In this document: positions 55,001-63,588 of the stretch, piece after piece | How positions within the stretch are numbered: position 1 is the first letter of the stretch | Layout: each line of letters opens with the position of its first letter | Made by a program: the position numbers and the translations under genes | DNA from: Calliopum simillimum | Lineage: Eukaryota; Arthropoda; Insecta; Diptera; Lauxaniidae | DNA: 64,000 nt | Reading direction: 5' to 3' | Assembly: GCA_951812925.1 (NCBI GenBank) | Contig: OX638368.1 | Coordinates: 72,760,422 to 72,824,421, forward strand | The notes under the pieces: generated by a model | What the model was told of the DNA's origin: nothing | Seen by the model: only the letters and a program-made list of their open reading frames with translations | Database searches by the model: none

Positions 55001-57301
55001 TGACGCATTAAACACTACACGAACTTTCGTGGTAGTGCGATCAGGCTTAATAATTGCGTGATGCGGCAAATAATAATGAGATGGCGAGATCTCGAACTTC
55101 GGGGAAGAAATTTTTGTCATATGACCCAGTGAAAGATATTCTTTGACCACTTCGTCATACTGAACTTTGAGATCAGGATTTTTGTTCAAACGGGCTTCAC
55201 CCCGAATGAACTGTTTAAAGGCAATGCCTCGAGAAAATCCTAAGTTCATTTTGTCGGGATATTCACTTTTGAAAGGCAAAGTGACTATATAGCGACCTCT
55301 TTCGTCTCTTTTTGTCGTTTTTTTATAATTTTCTTCGCAAAACTTATCAGCTTGCGATAAAAATTGTTTTTTAGGAAGCTCCTCCAACTCCCAAAAACGT
55401 GCGATTTGTTTGTCAATCGCAACCTCACTGAAATGCGTGAGGCAAGTGGTAAAGCTGGATATTTCACTTCGAGGCATAGGGCCCGTGAATATCCAACCGA
55501 ACACAGTTTCTTGGGCGAGAAGCGAGCCAAGAATATTCCTCTGAATGCCATCCAATATTATAGCGGGGTACAAATCGCCACCGATAAGTACATCTATTTG
55601 ACCACTTCGGAAGAAATGCGGATCTGCCAATTGGAAATCAGGCAAGGTCTTGCATAACGAAGTGTCAACTGAAACAGAAGGCAAGTCTCCAGTCACGCGA
55701 GAAAGCACAAAAGCAGTGGTTTCAAGCTGGAGCTGTCTGTTTCTAGGGGAACTAAGGATCAGATCACAAGCTTTTGAAACCTGTGCTGAAACTGCGTTAT
55801 TTACGCCAGAAATTTGAGCATTGACGGCTCTAGTGGGGAGCTTCAAAAGCTTCTGAAGACGCTCGGAAACAAACGTACCTTCCGAGCCAGAATCGATAAG
55901 CGCTCTGGTGGTGTACGCTGCTCCTAGGTGACATACGGTCACCATTGCAGTACCTAACAATACGTGCTTGGTACTAGAAGCGAAGCATGTCTGAATGTCG
56001 TTATTAGTGGACTGTATTTGTGTTGAGTGTGATTGCGTGTTAGAGCCCGGGGGATTGGGTCGCAAATTCGACTTACTTGAGTCTACACTCGAAGCAGGGG
56101 CAGAGGCTGGAGTCGAATTGCGATGTAAAAGTGAATTGTGACGTTGCTTGCACGTCGCACAAGTATACGTACTTTTACACTCTTTCACTTCATGTGAATA
56201 CGCTAAGCAGTTGATGCAAAAATGATGCTTGCGAACAACTGCTAAGCGCTGTTTGGCATCCATTTTTAGAAATTTGGGGCAATAACGCAGCGCATGTTGT
56301 TCCGACGAACAAACTTTGCAGCTCGTTGAAGATACCTTAGCTTGATAACTATTGAGACGCTTATTGGAATGAGCACTCTGAGTTGAAGAAGAAGGCACTG
56401 TAGTATGACGAGGAATCGCACCACTTGAGCTGCGAATGTCAGAAACGGTTTCTAATGTTTGAAACCGACTCGTTAAAAAAGAGTCGAGGTCTGTCCATTT
56501 CGGAATTTCATTTTTATTTGAAACGGACTGCTCCCACAACGAAAGCGTAACCTCAGGCAATCGTGTCGAACATAAATAAACAAGGATTGCATCCCAATTT
56601 GAGATATCAATGTTGTGTGTTTTGAGTGCAAAAATACAACTGTTGATATCCCGTTGAAGCTTTTTGAGATCTGTGCCAGACTCTTTTGGCACTTGAGGTA
56701 AATTAAATAAAATTTTAAGCTGGCTATTGACAAGGATACGTTTATTCTCGTACCTGTCAGACAAATTTTGCCAAGCTTGCATAAAACCATCATTCGTTAA
56801 AGGAGATTTCCGCACAATCTCCTTTGCCTCACCACGTGTTTTTTGATTTAAGTGGAAAAGTTTTTCCACTGAACCTAGCCGCGAGTTGTTTATATAGATG
56901 GCCGTAAACATGTCCCTGAAGGACGGCCACGATAGGTAATCGCCGTCGAAAACCTCTGTATCGCAAGGTGGTACAGCCATGCTGTGACCAAGCTCTGGCA
57001 AAGGAACATCGACGACCCTTTGCTTAGGCTTTTTCTGAGAAAACTCAGAAATTTTTCCTGCCACCCGAAGATATGCTTGGTAGCAGGTGCGATACTTGCT
57101 TTTAACAGAATCAATTTCACCTTCTTGATCTACTTCGGCTAAACAAGCTTCATAGGAACCTTTAATTTTCCTCCACTGCGCCTTAAGTTCATCGTTTTCA
57201 GCCTCTAGGGAGAAAACGTTATGCTCTTCAGCATTATCGAAGTCGGATATGAATTCGATGAACGAATCGGACAGACGGATAAAAGATTTTAGCTGCGACA
57301 T
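52091..57301 (-). CDS. BEL/Pao gag-pol polyprotein, intact
   Basis: 1,736 residues without stop, from ATG at 57,301. It forms the particle and carries out protein cleavage, reverse transcription and integration. Rough domains: Gag-like coiled part (1-100) and DUF1759 (100-270, VFDGDYLSWPSFRDMF); zinc knuckles (~327-389); DUF1758 aspartic protease (ALIDSGSEG at ~469); reverse transcriptase with catalytic YVDD at ~883; RNase H (FCDASEKAYAAA at ~1060); H2C2 zinc finger (HYWIPRA...CKTCVIHK, ~1380-1405); integrase core with Asp in VDFAGPF (~1440), Asp in SDNGTNF (~1505) and Glu in LWEAGVK (~1559); C-terminal DUF5641 (~1655-1733). All key residues are present. The usual length for the clade is 1,700-1,900, so it looks complete and possibly active. 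Confidence 0.95.
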   Translation of the reverse strand: MSQLKSFIRLSDSFIEFISDFDNAEEHNVFSLEAENDELKAQWRKIKGSYEACLAEVDQEGEIDSVKSKYRTCYQAYLRVAGKISEFSQKKPKQRVVDVPLPELGHSMAVPPCDTEVFDGDYLSWPSFRDMFTAIYINNSRLGSVEKLFHLNQKTRGEAKEIVRKSPLTNDGFMQAWQNLSDRYENKRILVNSQLKILFNLPQVPKESGTDLKKLQRDINSCIFALKTHNIDISNWDAILVYLCSTRLPEVTLSLWEQSVSNKNEIPKWTDLDSFLTSRFQTLETVSDIRSSSGAIPRHTTVPSSSTQSAHSNKRLNSYQAKVSSTSCKVCSSEQHALRYCPKFLKMDAKQRLAVVRKHHFCINCLAYSHEVKECKSTYTCATCKQRHNSLLHRNSTPASAPASSVDSSKSNLRPNPPGSNTQSHSTQIQSTNNDIQTCFASSTKHVLLGTAMVTVCHLGAAYTTRALIDSGSEGTFVSERLQKLLKLPTRAVNAQISGVNNAVSAQVSKACDLILSSPRNRQLQLETTAFVLSRVTGDLPSVSVDTSLCKTLPDFQLADPHFFRSGQIDVLIGGDLYPAIILDGIQRNILGSLLAQETVFGWIFTGPMPRSEISSFTTCLTHFSEVAIDKQIARFWELEELPKKQFLSQADKFCEENYKKTTKRDERGRYIVTLPFKSEYPDKMNLGFSRGIAFKQFIRGEARLNKNPDLKVQYDEVVKEYLSLGHMTKISSPKFEISPSHYYLPHHAIIKPDRTTTKVRVVFNASSPTSNGVSLNDVLYVGPTLQADLTLLILKWRFFKYVFNGDIQQMYRQIFVDPKHSTFQRILFRNSPEDEIQDYELKTVTFGVNCAPYLAIRTMLQLADDVQEQYPLAAQILRSFTYVDDALAGAHDVETAIKARDELRFALDSAGFTMRKWTANASCILSGLPSDHLLRENFLKLEDESYAKALGIRWNATSDSFYFNIKRLEIKLVYTKREVLSIIAQLFDPAGWLAPIIVTAKILMQRIWLDEIDWDDNILPHSLLSWQSFLQHYEYIEKIRIPRFVSYSPSSEVEFHAFCDASEKAYAAAIYIRVKQGDCIVSHLLYSKSKVAPVKTISLPRLELCGATLLADMVDSLISHLDIDKHRLYCWTDSTIVLAWLCKPPCSWTTFVANRASRIAEKVGTRNWFHVDTHENPADLATRGMTPQDLVNNSLWWHGPTWLSLQNSWQAQSQFSVVETSLERKPVKVYFAYFSQYEDILERFSSLSRGLRVLAYVFRFMNHTRSKNHSSFARKSRYIDSAEIKQVKNRLILLCQKVSFPDEYHKLETKQIIGPKSTLLSLNPFLHTDALLRVGGRLASSPTLSYDEKFPIILPYDCHFTRLLVQSIHETSLHGGNQLMLRLIRMHYWIPRAKNLIKTTLHNCKTCVIHKKQLRSQIMAALPPERTVISRPFSSTGVDFAGPFDIKSYIGRACRITKGYVCLFVCFSTKAIHLEATSDLSSATFLAAFSRFASRRGCPANIYSDNGTNFVGASKELKKDFKAFLDQSQVAVLNQYAHQEVSWHFIPAGAPHMGGLWEAGVKSFKVHFKKMAGSQHYTFEEFLTLLSRIESCLNSRPLNAMTENPDDFQSLTPGHFLVGGPLLSPAEPEIAEQPLKVVNRWQKVRAMQQHFCQRWKSEYLKELQRRVKWKSPQRDVLLNDLVVVKEDNLPTNEWRLGRVIRTYPGNDSRVRVADVRTERGCITRPIVKLIVLPSS

Positions 57302-58995
57302 ATTTTGTTCTCCAAAGTATCAAAAAAGCCAAAGTATTTAGAACTAGGAGCAAATAGATTTATCAAAAAATGCGATAGAAAAACAAAAAAATAGTTGATC
57401 ACCACGAACACCAATCAAAATAAGCGACCTTTCACAAAAAAGCGCTTTAAAAAATAGCGAAATAAAAATATAGTTCCGAAAAAACAACAGAAAAACAACA
57501 AAAATCTGAAAATTTTCAAAAAATATGCACTATATGTATGCGTAATAAATATAGAAATATAATATTTTTAAATAAAATAAAAAATTATTGCACGAAAAAA
57601 CCACAATCGTATTGTAGAGAAAAAAATAAAAAAAAAAATTTTGAAAATTCAAATAAAATATTTTTTTCGACTTAAAAAATATTTGTTGTCCACTGTGCAG
57701 TTCGCTCACAATATATATGTGAAGAGAGAGAAATAAAAAAATCCACTACAAAAAATATTTTTTACAAGTTAAAAATATATTTGACCCACTGTACAGCTCT
57801 TTTACATGTACATATGTATGTATGTAAAGCAAAAGAAACTGCACTATACAAGAGCGTAAGAACCTTTTGTATTAAAAAATGGGGGTGGATTTTGCAAACT
57901 TACTAAGCACAAAGCGAGATTTTGGCGACGATCACTACGGATGCGACACAAAAGAAACCACGAAAATGTGCGTGGGTGAGAGCGCAAAAAGGCTGCTTGT
58001 ACTCTGTATAAGCAAACGCAATTTTTCTATACGAGAAAAATGCGTATATATGTAGTTTAAAACGAAATTAAAAGAGCTTGAAAAAAACTCAAATTAAAAA
58101 CCAAAATTGTTTCAAAACTATGTGTGCAAACAAAACCGAAGTGAAAGGCTTATGTACGTACGTATGTGTGTATGTACTCACTGATATGAAAATTTTATGT
58201 ACAAAAAATAAGCCGGCTTATATTTACAGTATGTACGTATGTACACACTTTAATTTTTTGCGCCAAAAAATCTTCTGCAAATATATATAGATGTCTGTCC
58301 GTACATATAAACGGGAAAATAAACTGTATTGCTACAGCGATTTTCCGGTTCTTTTCCAGACGAACGTATATATATATTTTTAAAATACTTTTGGAAAATT
58401 TTTAAAATTTTACTAAAATTTCCCACTTTGCCGACGAACCGAAAAAATAAAAAATCAAAACCGAAACCGAACCGAGACTTTGAAATTAAAAGTTGAATTA
58501 GAATTCAACTAAAATCACTATTTTTCACTTTATAAATTTAAAAGGAAATACCTTCTAACTTTCTCTGTTTGGTAAAGAAAATTATAACCAGAATTCCAAT
58601 TGCCGTCGGCAAAACGAACTTTTCCCAAAATAGCCTGGATGCTGGATTATACAGTCGCTGCTGTTGCTTATGTTGCTGCTGTAGCCTCTGTTGATGGGGA
58701 TGGTGATCCTAAAAAGTGCCAATACTAGCACTTCGTGCACTTTTTATTATTTTTTTTTTTTAAAAATATTGTATATATACAATATACACTTTTGTTTTAA
58801 AAAAAAAAAAAAAAAAAACACTTTTAACACGATTTGTGTTTATATTGTTAAGTATTTAGTTCTTTTTTTTTTTTTTTTTAAATCACTCGCGGCGGCAAAA
58901 AAAATATAATTGTATTATATTATTATAATTTCGCGGCGGCAAAAAGTTAATTATTTAAAAAAAATTTTTTTTTCAAAAACCACGGCACTGAAAAA
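57302..58995 (-). other. BEL/Pao untranslated leader
   Basis: 1.7 kb between the primer-binding site and gag-pol, very AT-rich, with poly(A)/poly(T) runs at 58,745-58,880, CAG/CAA-like repeats near 58,660 and TATGTACGTATG words near 58,160. GTAAGT on the element strand at 57,898-57,903 (after CTTA) is a possible splice donor for ORF2. No ORF of note. Confidence 0.6.
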
Positions 58996-59013
58996 ACGGG
59001 TCGAGTAGGACCA
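58996..59013 (-). promoter_or_regulatory. Putative primer-binding site
   Basis: TGGTCCTACTCGACCCGT on the element strand follows the 5' LTR directly. The leading TGG complements a tRNA CCA end. The first seven bases would fit tRNA-Tyr, but the full match is not established. Confidence 0.6.
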
Positions 59014-59267
59014 TGAATATTTCCCGAAGAAAAACTGAAAAATATCACTCGAAATAAATGAAAATCACGACGTTGAATTTGTGCGGAAAAAACTGCGGGT
59101 TTTAATGTTGAAAGATATTCGAACACTGAATTTTACATTTTAAAGTCTAGCTTTAAACAAAAGAGAGGCAGCAAAGTGCTGCCCATAAAATCCAGAAGGG
59201 AATGAAAATGAAAAGGGAAAAACTTAATGCTAGAGCAAACACAGGGTGTTTGCTGCTGGCGTAAACA
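59014..59267 (-). repeat. BEL/Pao 5' LTR
   Basis: Identical to the LTR at 50,590-50,843 over all 254 bases. Promoter for the element's RNA on the minus strand; a CAGTG initiator-like site lies near 59,124. Confidence 0.95.
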
Positions 59268-59272
59268 CTAAT

Positions 59273-59484
59273 AGTACACCTCCACCAACGGAGGAGAAAT
59301 CATCCTTATATCTGTCCCTTCTAAAAACATTGACAGTCTGGTCAAACAGCTCTGAACTAAGTATATTTTTATTTAACCAAGTCTCAGTAAAAACAATAAT
59401 GTCATCAGAGAAATTCTGAGTTTCTAAAAAACCTTCATGCGTCTTAGACCGTAAACCCCTTACGTTTTGATAATAAAGGGGCAA
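59273..59484 (-). pseudogene. LINE ORF2, N-terminus of endonuclease
   Basis: From a TTG at 59,484 the frame reads PLYYQNVRGLRSKT, IIVFTETWLNKNI, FDQTVNVFRRDR and SSVGGGVLL, the N-terminal APE endonuclease blocks including the catalytic Glu of TETWL. It stops being LINE at 59,273, where the BEL/Pao target duplication begins, and resumes at 50,584 in register. It starts 5 bases after the ORF1 stop, so ORF1 and ORF2 are nearly contiguous. Confidence 0.85.
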
Positions 59485-59489
59485 TCTAC

Positions 59490-60026
59490 TTAGTTTTTTG
59501 CAATGGGACGCTGAGCAATTTTGGAAATCTTATTATTGTGCTTGGGCTTAAACTCAGATATATATATATTATCAACCCATAGGCTCGAATTGATAATTGC
59601 ATCGAAATTGCACGAAGCCACTGTAATAGCAAATGAACCATGCGTTGGTTTATTACCAATTTTTTTACAAGATATAAAGGCATCAGAAGGAATAATATTA
59701 TTTTGGCTTATAAAATCTTTAACATTGTCAGTTGTTGTGTCGGGATGCAAGCGCGAAATGAAAATTGTCCTTGGTTTAGGTAAAGTCCTCAAAGAAATAG
59801 GAGGATCAGCGCTAATTATCGCGTTTATGGCTTGCACAGGCTGAGATGCTAATGGGCTATCATTAGTGGAAGAAATTAATTGGATATTGCATGAAGTGAG
59901 GGCTTGATTACTAGGCTGAGCTGTTGAATTATTGGCTTCGACACCACTCACAATAGTTAAATTTTTGCGAACTTTCCTAAATGTAATGTAATGTAAAATC
60001 AGCCGAAAATAGAAAAGGTGCTCCAA
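59490..60026 (-). pseudogene. LINE ORF1 protein, C-terminal part
   Basis: 178 codons from the junction with a foldback to a natural stop at 59,490. The N-terminal half is Ser/Asn/Gln-rich. The C-terminal half (PRTIFISRLHPDTTTDNVKDFI...SFAITVASCNFDAIINSSLW) looks like the RRM-like fold of Jockey-type ORF1 proteins, which bind the element's RNA. The true start is lost to the foldback insertion at 60,027. Confidence 0.65.
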
Positions 60027-60498
60027 TAGTTCGCCGGTGCTTACGAAGAAAATCTTCCAACCGAAAGTTGCGGCGAAGAAAATCTTTTTTTTTTAAATTG
60101 CGGCGAAAAAAATCTTTTTGGTAATATGCGGACAAGAAAATCACTTTTTATAAAATGCGGCGAAGAAAATCACTTTTTACAAAATGCGGCGAAGAATATC
60201 ACTTTTTACAAAATGCGGCGAAGAAAATCACTTTTTCAAAAAATAATTTTTTCACAGAAATTTTTCCTATTCCTTTTTTCGAATAAATTTGCATTAAAGA
60301 GTGATTTTTTACACTGCATTTTTAAAAAAGAGATTTTCTTCGCCGCATTTTGTAATAAGTTATTTATTTTCTTCTCTGCATTTTGTAAAAACTGATTTTC
60401 TTGTCCGCATTCGCACAAAAAAGATATTTTTCGCCGCAGTTTGAAAAAAGGATTTTCTTGTCCGATAGTCTTCGTAAGCACCGGCGAGTTATGATCGT
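60027..60498. mobile_element. Foldback element with ~30-bp tandem-repeat arms
   Basis: The ends GTTCGCCGGTGCTTACGAAG and CTTCGTAAGCACCGGCGAG are inverted. The left arm has about six units of GCGGCGAAGAAAATCACTTTTT; the right arm has about five in reverse (AGATTTTCTTCGCCGCATTTTG). The loop is ~60 bp. Tandem-repeat arms of this kind are typical of FB-type elements. It cuts the LINE ORF1. Confidence 0.8.
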
Positions 60499-60719
60499 AG
60501 CAGGCATGATATTCGAACTTCTTCAATAGTACTTTTTTTTAAAAGCCAATAGTACTTTGGGTACTTTTTATTATTCTAGCCTAGGGTATATGAAAAATAG
60601 AAAAGAAACATTAAACATTGCACATAGCTAATTTATTTGCTTCACCTGCGCAGTATTTGAGGAGGACTTGAATTTTTATATAAATCTATAAATGTCGTTT
60701 AGCTGGCTCAAGGTCTTAG

Positions 60720-60830
60720 GTTTAATTAAAAGATTTCGAAAACTTTTTAATTATTTCTTTATTTTCCGATATTTCGAGTTGTACTACAACTCATCATCAG
60801 GGTGGTTTTATAACATGCTAAGCATAACAC
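60720..60830 (-). mobile_element. Penelope-like 3' tail fragment
   Basis: On the minus strand CTGATGATGAGTTGTAG and GTACAACTCGAAATATCGGAAAATAAAG match the tail of the Penelope-like element at 14.46-14.50 kb in layout (CTGATGA, stem, GAAATATTG-AAAATAAA) but not in stem sequence. No coding part remains. Confidence 0.5.
60772..60800 (-). ncRNA. Second hammerhead-ribozyme-like core
   Basis: CTGATGA (60,800-60,794), a perfect stem GAGTTGT/ACAACTC, then GAAA (60,775-60,772). The stem differs completely from that at 14,456 while the core is identical, as expected for conserved ribozyme structure. Confidence 0.5.
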
Positions 60831-62509
60831 GGAGTCACTAAAACTGGAGTTTTATACACAAAGGTCGCTAAAATAAAATCATTTTTATATAAATAAATTA
60901 GTATATAACAGTTTTCAAAGTAAAATTTCGTGCCTTCTCTATGTAGCCTCCAAAATAGTCAAAAATCATATTTATGTTCCTTTTTAAATTTTTAGGTTAG
61001 GATAATTTCGAGAAAAAATAAGATATTGATATAATTTAAATAAGGTTTTATAGACAAAGATAAGTACTTTTAATTTACATAACAGCTTATATGACAAAGT
61101 ATTACACTGTCTTGTTACATAACCTCAAAAGTAGGAAAAAATCACGAAATATCTTACATTTTGGTAATTTTTAGGTAAGGATATCTCAAAATTCTGTAGT
61201 GATAGAGAGATTTTATTAATGAATTTGAATTCAGCATCAAAAAGTTAGCTAAAAACGACGGTTATTATTTCTTTTTATTGGTTTCAGTTTTCTCATGTTA
61301 TTTTTGACTTTACTCAACTTTGTCCAAAAACGAAAAATCCGATTTAAAAAAAAAGCGCCCGACGGATTTTCTTAATTTTTTTTTTTCAATATGACGAGAA
61401 AAGTGCCCTGAACAAGAAAATATACAAATTTTCAAAGGTGGTTAAAAATTTTTCGCATATAATTTAGATTTTCTTTATTTGATAATTCTGTTAATATGCA
61501 TAAGTATTATATATAAGCGGTTATCATTTACTCATTTTGTCAGTATAAATTGAATAAGTTTGTTTTCCCAAAGTTTAAACAATGGTTTGTTCTTTGATCA
61601 CAATTTAGAAACTTTAAATTGAAATATTTCGTATCGCGGTTTTTCGACTTAGGGCGTTCTTGCTCGCAACGCCTCAATTGCTAAGTTTTTAACTGTACTG
61701 ATTGATGTCCGTACTTTCATCAATTACAATGGAGTAGTACAGAATTTTAGCTATTGAGAAAATGCACTCCGCCAGTGTAGTATTTTGCGAAATGCTATAA
61801 CAAGTTCACATACTAAGTAACACAAAAAATCACGAAAGGACTTTTTCGAATCGAAAGTACTTCAGTACTTTTGTAAAGTCAATAGTACCAAAAAAAGTAC
61901 GATTCCACTATAAATATCATCCCTGGATCGTAGGCTTGGTTGAAAGTTATTACAGAGAAAATTTTGCTTAAGTGTTAAAAAATATTTTACCAGATGGCGT
62001 TTTAAAAATCATTTAATGCCTAAACTTTGATTTATAACTAATTTTCTTAAGTTTTAAGAATGGGGGGTTATCGTTTCCAGGCATTTTCTCAGACTGCCAT
62101 GCATTCTCTACTGCAGTTTAAGAAAATTCCCCGGGAATCTTGATTCACGATAACCCCCAATACGTTTCTTCAGAAAATAAGAAATAGAGAAATAGAATAT
62201 TTTAACCTATTAAAGGCCAGTTTTTGAGAAAAAGGGTCAAAAGAACTCAAAAAAACAGGAAACAATGGGCTAATATGTCATAAAATAAGTTCCTTGTGCA
62301 ATTTTTGTATGACTCACAGTGGTCCCAAATGCTTTCGTAGCGCGATTCAAAATAGTTTTTTTAGAGTAATTGGGGGCCAGAAAATTTTAAAATGATATTA
62401 ATTTTTTACTAGGACTTTTACTTTTAGAGATATGTGAAAATCCACAAAAAATGCCACGTTTCGAGTCACACTTGTTTTTTTATATTTTAACGGTAAAAAA
62501 CCATATACC
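60831..62509. other. Intergenic with a foldback-family fragment
   Basis: About 60,950-61,400 carries the foldback-family blocks (AGGATATCTCAAAATTCTGTAG, GAATTTGAATTCAGCATCAAAAA). TCAATAGTAC words at 60,525-60,560 recur reversed near 61,880, perhaps ends of a larger element. No gene. Confidence 0.4.
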
Positions 62510-62850
62510 CTATACTGCAGCATTTTGAAAATTTTTCTTGTACGAGAGGTGTCACGCCTTTTTGATTGAATTCACTTAATTTTTGCTAAGATCTTGCAAT
62601 AAATATTTCAAGTATCTGACCAATATTTGGTTTCGTTATCTTAAAAAACGCTTTCAGTAAAGCTTTTTAAAACTTTTGTTTATATGGGAGGTACCACTAC
62701 CTCTTGTCCGAGTTTGCTTAGTTTTTGCTCAGGGCTTGCAATTAATGTTTTTAGTGTTTGGATGAAATTTGGTTGAGTTATCTCAAAAAATGCTTTCAGT
62801 ACAGCTTTTTGAAACTTGTGCTTATATGGGAGGTGACACGGCCCACAGTG
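62510..62850 (-). mobile_element. Helitron/DINE-like element, fragment
   Basis: Reverse complement of the Helitron-like 3' part. GTGTAGGGTAT-like CAGTATAGGGTATAT and two monomers with CACCTCCCATATAA-type text lie at about 62,690 and 62,835, ~142 bp apart. The terminal hairpin and CTAG are missing. Confidence 0.6.
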
Positions 62851-62890
62851 GAGACATTTATTTCAATTCTTTTATAGTTCGGAAATGCCA

Positions 62891-63588
62891 CTACGATGAA
62901 ACCTTGGGGTTTGATGATGCAGCCAATATATTAAAGCGATCTTCGTTTTGCCGTTTTCGGGAAATCTTGCAGGTATTCATGTTTCTATATTTTTTATAGA
63001 CTTTATTTTTGGATTTTTGTGCTTCTTCGGACAGTTCTCCAATTGGTAATAACTGAAATTATATGATGTCTCTACCGTGCGCCAGGACTTTATGCAGTGT
63101 AGGTGTGAACAATTTTTCAGGATATTTGTTATGGATCGAATCAGATGTTTCTGTTGCATATATTCCATATTTTTCCGCGTTCACGCTTTCCCTGCACTTC
63201 AAGACATTGAGGATGACTTGCAACCTTTTGATGATCTCTGCATGGAAACCCGTTATCTCTGCGGTTATCTCATTTCTATCGAAGAATGTCCTAGCTGTGT
63301 TTCCATCATTCGTATTTCCAAATAATTGTAGTGGTTAATTAACTCTAATTCCAAGTTTTTTACGGAATTTTTCTTGAATTTTCTTTTTCCTCGCAGCTTC
63401 TTTGTCATTCGTTGCAATGTTCTCATCAAAGCTTTTGCCAATTCGTGAAAGAGTATATGCAAGCTTAAAGAAAGATTCCATACATCTTATCCTTGCATGT
63501 AATGGGGATATTCCGTATTCGTAATTTTCCTCATCTTTGTTTTTGTCGGTGCTTTGAAATATGCTTTGGTGCCTTTTACAAATTGGAA
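62891..63588 (-). pseudogene. Family B transposon-like protein, C-terminal half with two stops
   Basis: On the minus strand the frame reads PICKRHQSIFQSTDKNKDEE, YEYGISPLHARIRCMESFF, FRKKLGIRVN, stop, LFGNTNDGNTARTFFDR, AEIIKRLQVILNVLKC, FTPTLHKVLAHGRDII, stop, FQLLPIGELSEEAQKSKNK and ends at TAG 62,891. LHA-IR-xE, NDGNTAR-FF, HK-L-HG and IG-LSEEAQ are ordered blocks of an uncharacterised arthropod family, probably transposon-encoded. Apart from two in-frame stops (TAA) it is collinear, so it is a young pseudogene. Its last part matches the fragment at 42,824-43,114. Confidence 0.65.

Larger units (their letters stand above)
50590..59267 (-). mobile_element. Complete BEL/Pao LTR retrotransposon
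   Basis: 8,678 bp, flanked by the 5-bp target duplication CTAAT (50,585-50,589 and 59,268-59,272; ATTAG on the element strand). Two 254-bp LTRs start TG and end CA and read identical base for base. A primer-binding site follows the 5' LTR, a purine tract precedes the 3' LTR, and the gag-pol ORF is open throughout. Identical LTRs imply a very recent insertion. It interrupts the endonuclease of LINE copy 2. Confidence 0.95.
46562..60026 (-). mobile_element. Jockey/CR1-type LINE, copy 2 (near full length, twice interrupted)
   Basis: Reading on the minus strand: ORF1 end (60,026-59,490), ORF2 endonuclease start (59,484-59,273), [BEL/Pao 59,267-50,590], endonuclease (50,584-49,850), linker and RT start (49,846-49,469), [inverted-repeat element 49,490-48,330], RT (48,317-47,469), C-terminus (to 47,035), 3' UTR and an (ATT)n tail at 46,562-46,580. 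The 3' UTR matches copy 1. The 5' side is cut by a foldback at 60,027. Only ~4.7 kb of the span is LINE. Confidence 0.8.
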
